34,282 nt of DNA from Fidelibacterota bacterium (GCA_004124405.1 SCKP01000019.1:1-34282); one strand, 5' to 3'. Positions 23,637-33,007 are shown, counted from the first letter of the stretch. The notes: generated by a model not told the origin, from the sequence alone. Numbers and translations: made by a program.

Positions 23637-25075
23637 CTCAAATCTAGTTCCCTATTTGCTTTTGTCTCATCTAATCGTGTCACGGGAGTTGTTATTGGTG
23701 CTTCACGGATAAGATCAGGATCTACATTTATATTATCATTTATTTTCAGCATAACCTCAATAAATCTATCCAGTGTTTCTTTTGTTTCTGATTCAGTTGG
23801 TTCAATCATCATTGCTTCCGGCACATTATTTGGAAAATAAATTGTTGGTGCATGAAAACCATAATCTAATAATGCTTTTGCAATATCCAATGCTTTTACT
23901 CCTTTGGCTTTTTGGTTAATTCCGGATGCAACAAACTCATGTAAAGTTCCTTCCGTGAAAGGAATATTATAAACATCTTTAAGTTTATTTTTTAAATAAT
24001 TGGCGTTGATAATGGCATTGCGGGTCATGGATTTTAGTCCTTCATCTCCAAGCATTCGAATGTATACATAGGCTCTAACCAATATACCAAAATTACCAAA
24101 AAAGGTATGGAGCCGCCCAATGCTGTCTGGAATATCACTTTTCCAATTATATTTTCCATTTTCATTTTTTATTAATTTAGGAATAGGTAAAAAGGGAACT
24201 AATTTTTCAACTACTGCAATAGGTCCTGAACCTGGACCACCTCCGCCATGAGGTGTTGAAAAAGTTTTGTGTAAATTTATATGAATAATATCAAACCCCA
24301 TTTCAGCAGGTTTACATAAGCCTACCACCGCATTCATATTGGCACCATCCATATACATAAGGGCACCAACATTGTGTACAGCATCAGAAATTTCTTCTAT
24401 TTGATCTTCAAATAATCCCAGGGTATTGGGCTGCGTAAGCATCATACCAGCAACTTCATCATCCAATTTTGACTTTAAATCCTCTAAATCTACCCGCCCT
24501 CTGTTATCAGATTTCACTTCACGGGGTTTAAATCCACCCAGGGAAACTGACGCCGGATTTGTGCCGTGAGCTGTTTCAGGAATTATTATATATTTCCGCT
24601 TTTCGCCATTCTTTTTATGATATTTCTTCATGATGAGAATTCCTGCAAATTCCCCCTGTGAGCCTGCGCTGGGCTGCAATGTAGCTTCAGACATTCCTGT
24701 AATTTTTAATAACATTTGCTCCAATTCAAACATGATATGAAGCGCTCCTTGAACATTTTCAACCGATTGGTGAGGATGAATATTTGCAAAACCGGGAAGA
24801 GACGCCAGGGCATCATTTATTTTCGGATTATATTTCATTGTGCAGGACCCTAAGGGATAAAAGTCTTTATCTACATGATGGTTTTTTATGGATAAATTCA
24901 CATAATGTCTCACAACTTGAGGCTCAGAAACCTCCGGTAATTTTGCCGGGGTTTCCCTTAACAATTCAGGGGAAATTGAATCAGATAATGAAATTTCAGG
25001 GACATCTGATTTTGGAAGTGCAACTCCCATCCTTCCCTTTACTGATTTTTCGAATATGACGCGTGAATCAGACAT
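23612..25075 (-). CDS. gcvPB: Glycine dehydrogenase (decarboxylating) subunit 2
   Basis: The PLP-bearing half of the two-subunit P protein of the glycine cleavage system. The 487-aa protein has DFYPLGSCTMKYNP at 71-84, PSAGSQGEFAG at 135-145, ETAHGTNPASV at 167-177, and the PLP lysine K270 in NLHKTFSTPHGGGGPGSGP. The two-subunit form requires GcvPA, plus GcvT, GcvH and lipoamide dehydrogenase; none is in this window. It overlaps alaS by 8 nt (ATGTCTGA) and the PPC-domain gene downstream. Confidence 0.95.
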   Translation of the reverse strand: MSDSRVIFEKSVKGRMGVALPKSDVPEISLSDSISPELLRETPAKLPEVSEPQVVRHYVNLSIKNHHVDKDFYPLGSCTMKYNPKINDALASLPGFANIHPHQSVENVQGALHIMFELEQMLLKITGMSEATLQPSAGSQGEFAGILIMKKYHKKNGEKRKYIIIPETAHGTNPASVSLGGFKPREVKSDNRGRVDLEDLKSKLDDEVAGMMLTQPNTLGLFEDQIEEISDAVHNVGALMYMDGANMNAVVGLCKPAEMGFDIIHINLHKTFSTPHGGGGPGSGPIAVVEKLVPFLPIPKLIKNENGKYNWKSDIPDSIGRLHTFFGNFGILVRAYVYIRMLGDEGLKSMTRNAIINANYLKNKLKDVYNIPFTEGTLHEFVASGINQKAKGVKALDIAKALLDYGFHAPTIYFPNNVPEAMMIEPTESETKETLDRFIEVMLKINDNINVDPDLIREAPITTPVTRLDETKANRELDLRWTPCNTE

Positions 25076-27671
25076 TAACTTTTTGTAAAATAGACTGAAT
25101 TAGATTTCTGCCATGATCCAATGCATCCTGTAGTAAATGTATATCATTTCCTCCGGCAGTGGCTAAATGTGGTTTTCCACCACCCCCACCTCCCATTATT
25201 CCTCCCATTTCCTTTACAATATTACCTGCCTGAATTTGATTGGTTAAATCATCTGTAACGGCGCACATTACCATGGGTTTATCTTTTTGGACAGTACCAA
25301 TCAATGCTACACCTTTGGTTTTAAATGCCTGCCTGAATTGATCACCCAACTCTCTTAAATCACCGGGATCATCCACATTTTGTACTACCAATCGAATATC
25401 TCCTAAACTTTCAGCTCCAGTAACCAAATCATCTATTTCACATGTCATTGATGATTGCCTTAGTTCTTTAATTTCTCGTTCCAGTATTTTTTTATCAATA
25501 ATAAGGGATTTAATCCGTGAGGATATTTCATCTTCTGTACATTTGAGCACTTTCCGTAATTCACTGATTACAAGTTCTTGTTGGCTCATCAATGTTTGTA
25601 TGGCATCACCAGATACTGCAACCAATCTTCTTATACCGGATGCTAATGCTGATTCAGAAATAATTTTTATAGCGCCAATATCTCCAGTACGGTTTACATG
25701 TGTGCCCCCGCAGAGTTCTTTAGAAAAACCAGGGATATCCACCACTCTCACAGTATCTCCGTATTTTTCTCCAAAAAGTCCAACTGCTCCTTCTTCTCTA
25801 GCATCATTGTAATTTTTTAATTTGGTTTCCACAATAATATTTTGCAGAATCACAGAATTGACACATTGCTCCAATTCATTTATCTGACTCTTTGAGATTT
25901 GTTCATAATGAGTCAAATCAAAACGCAATAAATCTGCAGTAACCAGGGAACCCGCTTGTTGAACATGATCCCCAACAATTTTTCTTAAAGCCTGATGAAG
26001 CAGATGGGTTGCTGTATGATTTCGTCGGATTTGCTGACGGCGGCTATCATCAATTTTTGCATTCACATTTTGGACATCCTCTATTTTGCCTTCCTGGATT
26101 CTTCCAATATGAATAAATTCATCACCCGATTTCTGTACATCCTTGACCTTGAATTTAAATCCTTTGGCCGTCAAAAATCCGCTGTCACCAATCTGTCCAC
26201 CAGCTTCGGCATAAAATGGCGTTTTATCCAGCACAATTTTATAATAATCACCCTCTTGAATATATTTTATTAATTGGGCGTTATTTTCATTTTTTTCATA
26301 ACCGGTAAATTCTGTTGGAGATCCCTTTTTGACCACTATCCAATCAGTATCTTCTGATATATTCTGAAATTTACCTGACGACCGGGCACGGTCTTTTTGC
26401 TGAATCATGCAGTCATTGAATTTATCCACATCCACTGAAAACTCACTTTCACGTGCCATTAATTCCGTTAGGTCTAAGGGAAATCCATAGGTATCATATA
26501 ATTTGAAGGCATCATCACCATTAATGACTCCTCCAGCAGACAGGTTTTTTGTAATCTTACTAAACACCTCTAAACCTCTATCCAGCGTTTCATTAAAAGA
26601 TGATTCTTCGGCTTTGATAACTTTTTCAATATGTTTTTGTTTTTCTTTTAACTCAGGGAATGCACTGCCCATAACACCACTCAAGGTGTTCACCAGTTTA
26701 TAGATGAAAGGATCTTTCATTTCCAGCATTCTTCCAAATCGGGCAGCACGGCGTAGAACCCGTCTCAGTACATAGCCCCGGCCCTCATTTCCGGGCATAG
26801 CGCCATCTGCCAGGGAAAAAGACAACATGCGCAAATGATCTGCAATAACCCTGTGGGGGATTCCGTCATTAATCTCGAGTGATTTACCGGAAATTTCAAC
26901 AATTTTATCTATAATAGGAATAAAGAGATCTGTTTCATAATTTGATGATTTCCCATTTAGAATGGCAACTATCCGCTCAAAGCCGGCACCGGTATCCACA
27001 TGCTTTTCAGGCAGTTCATGCAAATTTCCCTCACTATCACGGTTATATTGGATAAACACTAAATTCCAGATTTCACGATATTCAGCCAGGGCATTCACCC
27101 CCTCTGCTGATTGATTATCAGGATCGTCTCCGGTATAATAATGAATTTCTGTACAGGGGCCACATGGACCACTTTCACCCATTTCCCAGAAATTATCTTT
27201 ACGGCCAAATTTCAATATTCTATCAGGATGTATATCTGTGAATTCCTTCCAGAGATCTCCGGATTCATCATCATCTTTAAAAATGGTAATCCATAGACGC
27301 TCTTTATCCAATTTCCAGACATCAGTTAATAGTTCCCATGCCCAGGAAATGGCTTCCTTTTTATAATAATCACCAAAAGACCAATTTCCCAGCATTTCGA
27401 AAAAAGTATGGTGGTAATCGTCCACCCCTACTTCTTCCAGGTCATTATGCTTACCGCTCACCCGAATGCATTTCTGTGAATTTACCGCCCGTTTTGAGTC
27501 TGGAGTTTGCAATCCCATAAAGTAGGGTTTAAACTGGTTCATGCCCGCATTAGTGAAAAGTAAAGTAGGGTCTTCATGAGGTACCACAGAAGAACTACGG
27601 ACGAATTGATGCTCCTTCTTTTGAAAGAAATCTATAAACTGTTGACGAATATCAGCTGAAGAAATTGCCAA
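25068..27671 (-). CDS. alaS: Alanyl-tRNA synthetase
   Basis: Charges tRNA-Ala. From the TTG at 27671 the protein is 867 aa and begins MAISSADIRQQFIDFFQKK, which fits the family N-terminus. The only other in-frame starts are a TTG at 27710, inside the upstream gene, and an internal ATG that would remove the first catalytic motif. The stop of the upstream gene ends 1 nt before this TTG. Motifs: TNAGMNQFKPYF about 40-51, GPCGPCTEIHYY about 168-179, editing-site HTATH at 552-556 with C654 and H658 (LCGGTH), and the C-Ala glycine-rich MGGGGGGKPH-type stretch near 850. Length is normal. Confidence 0.95.
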   Translation of the reverse strand: MAISSADIRQQFIDFFQKKEHQFVRSSSVVPHEDPTLLFTNAGMNQFKPYFMGLQTPDSKRAVNSQKCIRVSGKHNDLEEVGVDDYHHTFFEMLGNWSFGDYYKKEAISWAWELLTDVWKLDKERLWITIFKDDDESGDLWKEFTDIHPDRILKFGRKDNFWEMGESGPCGPCTEIHYYTGDDPDNQSAEGVNALAEYREIWNLVFIQYNRDSEGNLHELPEKHVDTGAGFERIVAILNGKSSNYETDLFIPIIDKIVEISGKSLEINDGIPHRVIADHLRMLSFSLADGAMPGNEGRGYVLRRVLRRAARFGRMLEMKDPFIYKLVNTLSGVMGSAFPELKEKQKHIEKVIKAEESSFNETLDRGLEVFSKITKNLSAGGVINGDDAFKLYDTYGFPLDLTELMARESEFSVDVDKFNDCMIQQKDRARSSGKFQNISEDTDWIVVKKGSPTEFTGYEKNENNAQLIKYIQEGDYYKIVLDKTPFYAEAGGQIGDSGFLTAKGFKFKVKDVQKSGDEFIHIGRIQEGKIEDVQNVNAKIDDSRRQQIRRNHTATHLLHQALRKIVGDHVQQAGSLVTADLLRFDLTHYEQISKSQINELEQCVNSVILQNIIVETKLKNYNDAREEGAVGLFGEKYGDTVRVVDIPGFSKELCGGTHVNRTGDIGAIKIISESALASGIRRLVAVSGDAIQTLMSQQELVISELRKVLKCTEDEISSRIKSLIIDKKILEREIKELRQSSMTCEIDDLVTGAESLGDIRLVVQNVDDPGDLRELGDQFRQAFKTKGVALIGTVQKDKPMVMCAVTDDLTNQIQAGNIVKEMGGIMGGGGGGKPHLATAGGNDIHLLQDALDHGRNLIQSILQKVNV

Positions 27672-27672
27672 C

Positions 27673-29175
27673 TTAAAAAATAAATTGAGTTTCGATTTGA
27701 ATTGATTCAACAGGTATCAACTCACCTTCATTTTCTAAATCTGAAATATAAGTGGTTCGAGCCTTGTACATCAACATCACACCGGATGATACTTCAATCC
27801 CTAAATTATAGCCCCAAATTGTGCTGGCAGTTGGTGTAAAATCAAAGGGGTTGGGAACATTACTCTGCTGATAATATGCTTCGGCTTTTCCCACTCTTGG
27901 AATTAAAGAAGAATTAATGGCAATAGTGGAAAGAAAAGTTTGATTGGTTTCTCCGCTTTTATATTCTTTTGAATCTTTATCCCATTTTTCACCCTGCATA
28001 TTTTGATATCCAGTTACCAGGGTAAAAAGATTCATCACAGACATTTCTGCCTGAGCATAAAAACCATTTAATTTACCATAGAGGAAAAGCTGGCTCTCAC
28101 GGGTTGATATTCTAGAAGCGCTCACAGACACTCTATTCACATCATAGGCTCTGTCCCAATAATTAAATACAAATCGCCGGGACCCCATCCGATATTCTGC
28201 CAATAGATTAATGGGTCCTAATTTGGCCCTGGCACCAATGGGGACCAAACCCCAACCCAATTTATATGATTTTAATCCTAAGGTTGTATCCGATATTTGA
28301 CCTATAAGCTGACCAAATTGAGAATATATGGTAATTTTTTCACTCAACGCATAATTGGCATCTATAGCGAAACCTGAAATGGGGTCTGACTTAGTTTCAT
28401 CAGGGTTGTAAGTATTGTAATATTTGCTATCTTCAAACCAATCCATAAATTTTGAATCAGGCAGTGGTTCCCGATCTTGTTCTATGAGAAAGTTATTAAA
28501 TCCATCCCATTCATCTTGAGCATTAGCTGCATCATCCCATATTTCGGAATCATCCGGATAATAGTCATAATAATCAGGGTATCTATCTCCATCAGAATCG
28601 GGTAGTCCTGCTAACTGATCTAGGTCAGTTACAAAAGAGACACCCAAACTTAACTTGGGAAGCATGGATCTGGAACCTCGTATTCCTAATACACCAGGTG
28701 TGGCAGATTTAAAATTACTATGGATGAGTTCAATTCCAAAGCCTACCACCTTCGCCTGAAGGTTTAGGCCAACCTGCCGTACCTGAGGATACTCCATTAT
28801 GTTGGCATAATTATTCACCAGAATTCCCTGCCCAAGTGTTACAGAAGGCAATGCCCCTGCTATGAAATACAGCTTATCTCCCGGCTGCCCCCAGCGTAAA
28901 TAATAAATTTTATCAATAATGGTTTTGTAGGCCGAACCGCCTGAGGAAAAATCCCAACTATCCCAATACATACCTTCATCATTGAAATATAAATATATAT
29001 CCAATCCAACGCCTAACTTCCCAATGGGGATTTCAGGTCGAATAGATAATTGATTATATACCTGCCCATTCAGAGTAACAGTTCCAATACTTCCTGTGGT
29101 ACCCGATTTTGCTGGAGTACCAGCATCATCCTGAGCAAATAGTGAAAATATTAATAATAAGGGGATAATACGCAT
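27673..29175 (-). CDS. Predicted outer-membrane beta-barrel protein with acidic TSP3-like insert
   Basis: A 500-aa protein with a short signal peptide (MRIIPLLLIFSLFAQ) and a long series of amphipathic beta-type segments ending in IETQFIF with a terminal Phe, as in outer-membrane barrels. Residues 192-215 (PDSDGDRYPDYYDYYPDDSE and following) form an Asp/Tyr-rich stretch like thrombospondin type 3 calcium-binding repeats, probably an external loop. I recognise no specific family. A strong AAAAGGAG lies 8 nt before the ATG. It sits between the SPOR-domain gene (34-nt gap) and alaS (1-nt gap). Cargo or role is unknown. Confidence 0.7.
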   Translation of the reverse strand: MRIIPLLLIFSLFAQDDAGTPAKSGTTGSIGTVTLNGQVYNQLSIRPEIPIGKLGVGLDIYLYFNDEGMYWDSWDFSSGGSAYKTIIDKIYYLRWGQPGDKLYFIAGALPSVTLGQGILVNNYANIMEYPQVRQVGLNLQAKVVGFGIELIHSNFKSATPGVLGIRGSRSMLPKLSLGVSFVTDLDQLAGLPDSDGDRYPDYYDYYPDDSEIWDDAANAQDEWDGFNNFLIEQDREPLPDSKFMDWFEDSKYYNTYNPDETKSDPISGFAIDANYALSEKITIYSQFGQLIGQISDTTLGLKSYKLGWGLVPIGARAKLGPINLLAEYRMGSRRFVFNYWDRAYDVNRVSVSASRISTRESQLFLYGKLNGFYAQAEMSVMNLFTLVTGYQNMQGEKWDKDSKEYKSGETNQTFLSTIAINSSLIPRVGKAEAYYQQSNVPNPFDFTPTASTIWGYNLGIEVSSGVMLMYKARTTYISDLENEGELIPVESIQIETQFIF

Positions 29176-29209
29176 GAGAATACTCCTTTTTAGTTAAGAG
29201 AAATTTTCA

Positions 29210-30058
29210 TTAATTATTTCTGATGACGATGGTATTAATATCCAATTTGGCTTTTATTTGTGCACCTACTTTTTGAGCATCTTCTTTGCTGTTAAAATGG
29301 CCGATTCGAACCGCATATAGCCTCCGCTGACTTTTATATAATTCATTAATTCTGGCGCTAAATCCGGCAATGATAAGATTTATTTTCTGCGACTCCGCAT
29401 TTTCCCTGACACTATAAGCGCCCGTTTGAAGTGAGTAAATTCCATGAGAATTATCAGTATTAAAAGTTGCAATTGGAGTTTCATCCATAATTTCAGTGGT
29501 TGTAACCTCAGGTTTTAAATTTTTTGAGGCATCTTCCTTTGCTTGATCGGCTTTTTCAAAGTCTAGTAACAAATTATTTATTTTTCCATCTACATCCAAA
29601 TGGGGAAACTGTCTTTTAAATACACGTGAATAAAAAATGGCTGTATCTTTATGACCGGATACTATTAGTGAATTCAGAAATAACTTAACGGCCCGTTCAA
29701 TATGTTCAGATCGACTATAATAAATGGGCATTTTTTTCAGCCAAATCGCCGCTTGAACATACAACCCGGCTGCATAATAATATTCGGAAACCTTCATAAC
29801 TGCATCATCTCCATATTCACTGGTAGGGTGCGTATTATACAGTTTAGCAAAAATAGTTTTTGCCTCTTCACCATTTATTTCAAGCAATCCCTTTAAATAC
29901 ATGAGGGATGGATTATTAGGATATCTCTGCTCCATTGTAGGTAAATAAATGGCAGCGCTGTCACGAGATCCATGTAGCACATCCTGTATCAAAGCATCCA
30001 AATGATCTTGAGCAGGTAGAAAGGATAAACTAAAAGTAATAATGAATATTATTCTCAT
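29210..30058 (-). CDS. Exported TPR-like protein with C-terminal SPOR domain
   Basis: A 282-aa protein with a signal peptide (MRIIFIITFSLSFLPAQ), a helical repeat region at about 20-170 (YPNNPSLMYLKGLLEINGEE, SEYYYAAGLYVQAAIWLKK) and a SPOR domain at about 206-280 (YSLQTGAYSVRENAE ... YAVRIGHFNSKEDAQKVG). SPOR domains bind denuded glycan strands of peptidoglycan, often at division sites. The layout resembles YbgF/CpoB-like or DamX-like envelope proteins, but no exact family is claimed. ATG overlaps the LapB-like stop as ATGA. Confidence 0.8.
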   Translation of the reverse strand: MRIIFIITFSLSFLPAQDHLDALIQDVLHGSRDSAAIYLPTMEQRYPNNPSLMYLKGLLEINGEEAKTIFAKLYNTHPTSEYGDDAVMKVSEYYYAAGLYVQAAIWLKKMPIYYSRSEHIERAVKLFLNSLIVSGHKDTAIFYSRVFKRQFPHLDVDGKINNLLLDFEKADQAKEDASKNLKPEVTTTEIMDETPIATFNTDNSHGIYSLQTGAYSVRENAESQKINLIIAGFSARINELYKSQRRLYAVRIGHFNSKEDAQKVGAQIKAKLDINTIVIRNN

Positions 30059-31284
30059 TGTTTTAGAACCTCCTTCTCATCACTGGCTTCGTATAGCCAA
30101 ATGATATGAGGATCTGTTGCTGTATTTTTATACCTTTGAAAGCGTTCATCAGTCACCAGAAAATGAATAATATCATCCAGGCTGCGTGCGAATTCTGGTT
30201 TGCTGTTCTCTTTTTTTGCCTGAAGTTTCAATTTTATTAGCTTAACAATAAGTGAACTTGAATCTTGCTCAATTGCAGAATCAATAAGCTCTATGGCTTC
30301 TGTATTTTCACCCCGATGAGAATAAATTTCAGATAGACTGGCAATGACCTCAATATTGTCGGAATCAGATTTCAAAATCCGTTTCAAGATATCCTCAAAT
30401 TCAGAATATCTATCCAGGGCAAACAATCCATCTTTCAATAAATGTATCACCATCCAGGCTTGTTCTGGTTTGAGTTCTGCATAGCGAATCCACATTGGAA
30501 TTGCCTTCCCCAATAATTCTTTCGCTCTCTCCATATAGTCTGAATTTTCTTTAGTTACAGTCTGATTCACAACATCGGTCCCTAAAGATTTCTGATATTC
30601 TTCTTCACTTTCACTGCTGTAAGAATTACCAATGAAATAATAGGTGACAGCCAAGTCATTGCTAATGTTTAGAGCGCTCTCAAAAGTTTGACGAGCTTCC
30701 TTAAATTTCTTATTTTTAATGAGAATGCGGCCTTCCTGAATCTTATATAATGCCAGCTTATGTTTATCTTCTTTATTGGTTTGTTTTTGATATTTTTCTA
30801 AATATTCCCCAGCTTTATCCCATTCATGTTTTTCACGATAGAAGGTGGTTAATTGAGAAACTGCCCATTCACTATTTTTTTCTAATTTCAATAATTCATG
30901 TAATTCACTAATTGCAGCATCTACATTTCCAGACCTATAAAAATCCATGGCAAGGTTTTTATGCAGTTCAACTTTTTCATAAAAGGTTAGATTTCTTCTA
31001 TGTAAAAGTCCTTTGTGAATTTTTAATGCCTGCACTGGATTTCCACTTTCCCTCAAAACCTGTCCCAATCGAAGATATGCTTTTATATTATCGGAGTCTT
31101 TTTGAATGATATCCTTAAAATTCTTATAGGCAGATTTTCTCCGTCCTGTTATCATCAAATCAAGACCTTCCGCATAAATGTCTTTCACTTTTGATTTTCG
31201 CCGGGGTTTATAATTCAGTACATAAACTGAAATACCGGCAACACCAACGCCCAAAATCAGTAATGTGATAAGCACATCACTCAT
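30055..31284 (-). CDS. LapB/YciM-like membrane-anchored TPR protein without rubredoxin cysteines
   Basis: A 409-aa protein with one N-terminal transmembrane helix (residues 4-24) and tandem TPRs over about 38-345. The segment LRLGQVLRESGNPVQALKIH followed by KGLLHRRNLT is closely similar to the corresponding part of LapB, which in E. coli controls LpxC turnover and couples LPS synthesis to transport. The C-terminal part (about 345-409) has no cysteines, so the zinc rubredoxin-like module of E. coli LapB is absent. It directly follows a lapA-like gene with an ATGA overlap, the same order as lapA-lapB in Proteobacteria. The LPS role is inference from family and context. Confidence 0.78.
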   Translation of the reverse strand: MSDVLITLLILGVGVAGISVYVLNYKPRRKSKVKDIYAEGLDLMITGRRKSAYKNFKDIIQKDSDNIKAYLRLGQVLRESGNPVQALKIHKGLLHRRNLTFYEKVELHKNLAMDFYRSGNVDAAISELHELLKLEKNSEWAVSQLTTFYREKHEWDKAGEYLEKYQKQTNKEDKHKLALYKIQEGRILIKNKKFKEARQTFESALNISNDLAVTYYFIGNSYSSESEEEYQKSLGTDVVNQTVTKENSDYMERAKELLGKAIPMWIRYAELKPEQAWMVIHLLKDGLFALDRYSEFEDILKRILKSDSDNIEVIASLSEIYSHRGENTEAIELIDSAIEQDSSSLIVKLIKLKLQAKKENSKPEFARSLDDIIHFLVTDERFQRYKNTATDPHIIWLYEASDEKEVLKQ

Positions 31285-31643
31285 AGAGTATTCTCATCCA
31301 CTTCATCGGTAAGTAAAAAATCATCTTCAATACTTTCATTTCTAAGGCTATCCAACTCTACCTGAACTCTTCTGAGTTTTGATTTTAATGAAAATACTTC
31401 ACTTTTATGAGATATAATTTGAAATAAAGCCAGAAGAAAACCAATAATTACCCCAGCTGTCAATGTCATTACCAAAACCATCCATACATTAAAACCATTT
31501 TCATATTCGGGCATATCCGTTAGAAATGGAATTTTTATGGCAAGTGCATTTCCTTCAAATTGATTTAATTCGTTAAACTTTAATAGAAATACCAAGCTTC
31601 CCATGAGCAAAAGTATCCAAACTAAATATTTAATTAACTTCAT
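31281..31643 (-). CDS. lapA: LapA-domain (DUF1049) inner-membrane protein
   Basis: A 120-aa protein with two transmembrane segments (about 5-22 and 53-75), the second containing GVIIGFLLALFQ, typical of LapA/DUF1049. A heptad-like, charged helix follows (SLKSKLRRVQVELDSLRNES) and an acidic tail ends the protein. In E. coli LapA forms a complex with LapB. The start overlaps the miaB stop by 14 nt; the stop overlaps the LapB-like start by 4 nt. Confidence 0.8.
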   Translation of the reverse strand: MKLIKYLVWILLLMGSLVFLLKFNELNQFEGNALAIKIPFLTDMPEYENGFNVWMVLVMTLTAGVIIGFLLALFQIISHKSEVFSLKSKLRRVQVELDSLRNESIEDDFLLTDEVDENTL

Positions 31644-32997
31644 GAATCATTTCCTTTTCTAAGACCCGGTTACCAAACATGCTTACACCTTGAGCATCCT
31701 GAATGAGAATATCAACTATATCTTTTATCTGCTCGTCTTTTTTATCAAAAATAACGCCCATATTACCTTCAGTCCTCCCCGACCATTGCTGAGGGGATTT
31801 TTTACTTTCTTTTTCCACCATAACTTTCAGCACCTTGCCGATGTGACGCTGATTCGCTTTTAATGTATGGGTTTGCTGCAAATCAATCAAACGTGTCAAC
31901 CTCTTCTGTTTAATAACTTCATCAATCTGGTCACTATATTCAGCAGCTTTGGTTCCCGGGCGGGGGGAATATTTAAACATGAAGGCTCGGTCAAATATTA
32001 CCTTATTCATAACCTCAAGCGTTTCCTCATATTCAACATTGGTTTCGCCGGGAAACCCCACAATAATATCGGTTGAGATTGAACAATTGGGGATATAATC
32101 ACGAATGGTATCGACTAAATTTAAGAATTCAGTTTTGGTATAGGTGCGGTTCATTCGCTTTAAAATTCTGTCAGATCCAGCCTGGAGAGGTAAATGAACA
32201 TGATTACAAATATTCTTATGTTCACTCATAACCTGGAGCAGGTGGTCATCCATATCCTGGGGATGGGGAGACATATAGCGAATACGTTTTACTCCCGGCA
32301 CCATGGCAACCCCTTCCAGTAAATGGGGAAATTTCCCCTCTTCGGTTCGATATGAGTTTACATTTTGTCCCAAGAGGGTAATTTCAGCGAACCCATTTTT
32401 TACAGCATCTTGGACTTCTCTAATAATGCTCTCATTGGAGCGGCTTCTCTCTCTCCCACGGGTAAAAGGAACAATACAGAAAGTACAGAATTTATCACAG
32501 CCCCGGGAGATGGAAATAAAAGCATTTACTCCATCTTGACGAGAGGGCAATAAATTATCATAGACTTCATATTTTGATAAGCGGGTATCTACCTCATGAC
32601 CATTCTGTTTTTTCCGATTATTAATAATTTCAGGAATACGGCGGTAAGAATCGGGGCCTAAAATAATGTCCACATAGGGTTTAGATTCCAGTAGGTCATC
32701 TTTCAAATTTTGTGCCATACAGCCCAATACACCAAAAATCATCTCTGGTTTTCGTTTCTTTAAATGCTGGATGCTGTCCAGGCGGTTATGTACCGTCTCC
32801 TCTGCTTTTTCACGGATAGCACAGGTGTTCATAAAAATGATATCTGCTTGATTCAGGTCTCTGGTTTCAGAGTAGCCGCATTTTTGCAGCATACCGGCAA
32901 CCAGTTCAGAGTCTGCCACATTCATCTGGCATCCAAAGGTTTCTATAAGGTACTTACCTTTTTCTTGTAAGTTATTGTTATTATTGGAGTTATACAT
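31630..32997 (-). CDS. miaB: tRNA-2-methylthio-N6-isopentenyladenosine synthase
   Basis: A radical-SAM methylthiotransferase that modifies A37 of tRNAs reading UNN codons. The 455-aa protein has the MTTase domain cysteines C23 (TFGCQMNVADSE), C59 (NTCAIREKAEE) and C93 (GVLGCMAQ), the radical-SAM motif C167-x3-C171-x2-C174 (RGCDKFCTFC) and a C-terminal TRAM domain. GCQMN and NTCAIREKAE distinguish MiaB from RimO, also in this window. It is first in the long minus-strand operon. The leader just upstream contains a tandem 10-bp repeat (33008-33027); no Shine-Dalgarno is visible. Confidence 0.96.
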   Translation of the reverse strand: MYNSNNNNNLQEKGKYLIETFGCQMNVADSELVAGMLQKCGYSETRDLNQADIIFMNTCAIREKAEETVHNRLDSIQHLKKRKPEMIFGVLGCMAQNLKDDLLESKPYVDIILGPDSYRRIPEIINNRKKQNGHEVDTRLSKYEVYDNLLPSRQDGVNAFISISRGCDKFCTFCIVPFTRGRERSRSNESIIREVQDAVKNGFAEITLLGQNVNSYRTEEGKFPHLLEGVAMVPGVKRIRYMSPHPQDMDDHLLQVMSEHKNICNHVHLPLQAGSDRILKRMNRTYTKTEFLNLVDTIRDYIPNCSISTDIIVGFPGETNVEYEETLEVMNKVIFDRAFMFKYSPRPGTKAAEYSDQIDEVIKQKRLTRLIDLQQTHTLKANQRHIGKVLKVMVEKESKKSPQQWSGRTEGNMGVIFDKKDEQIKDIVDILIQDAQGVSMFGNRVLEKEMIHEVN

Positions 32998-33007
32998 AGT
33001 TATTTTT

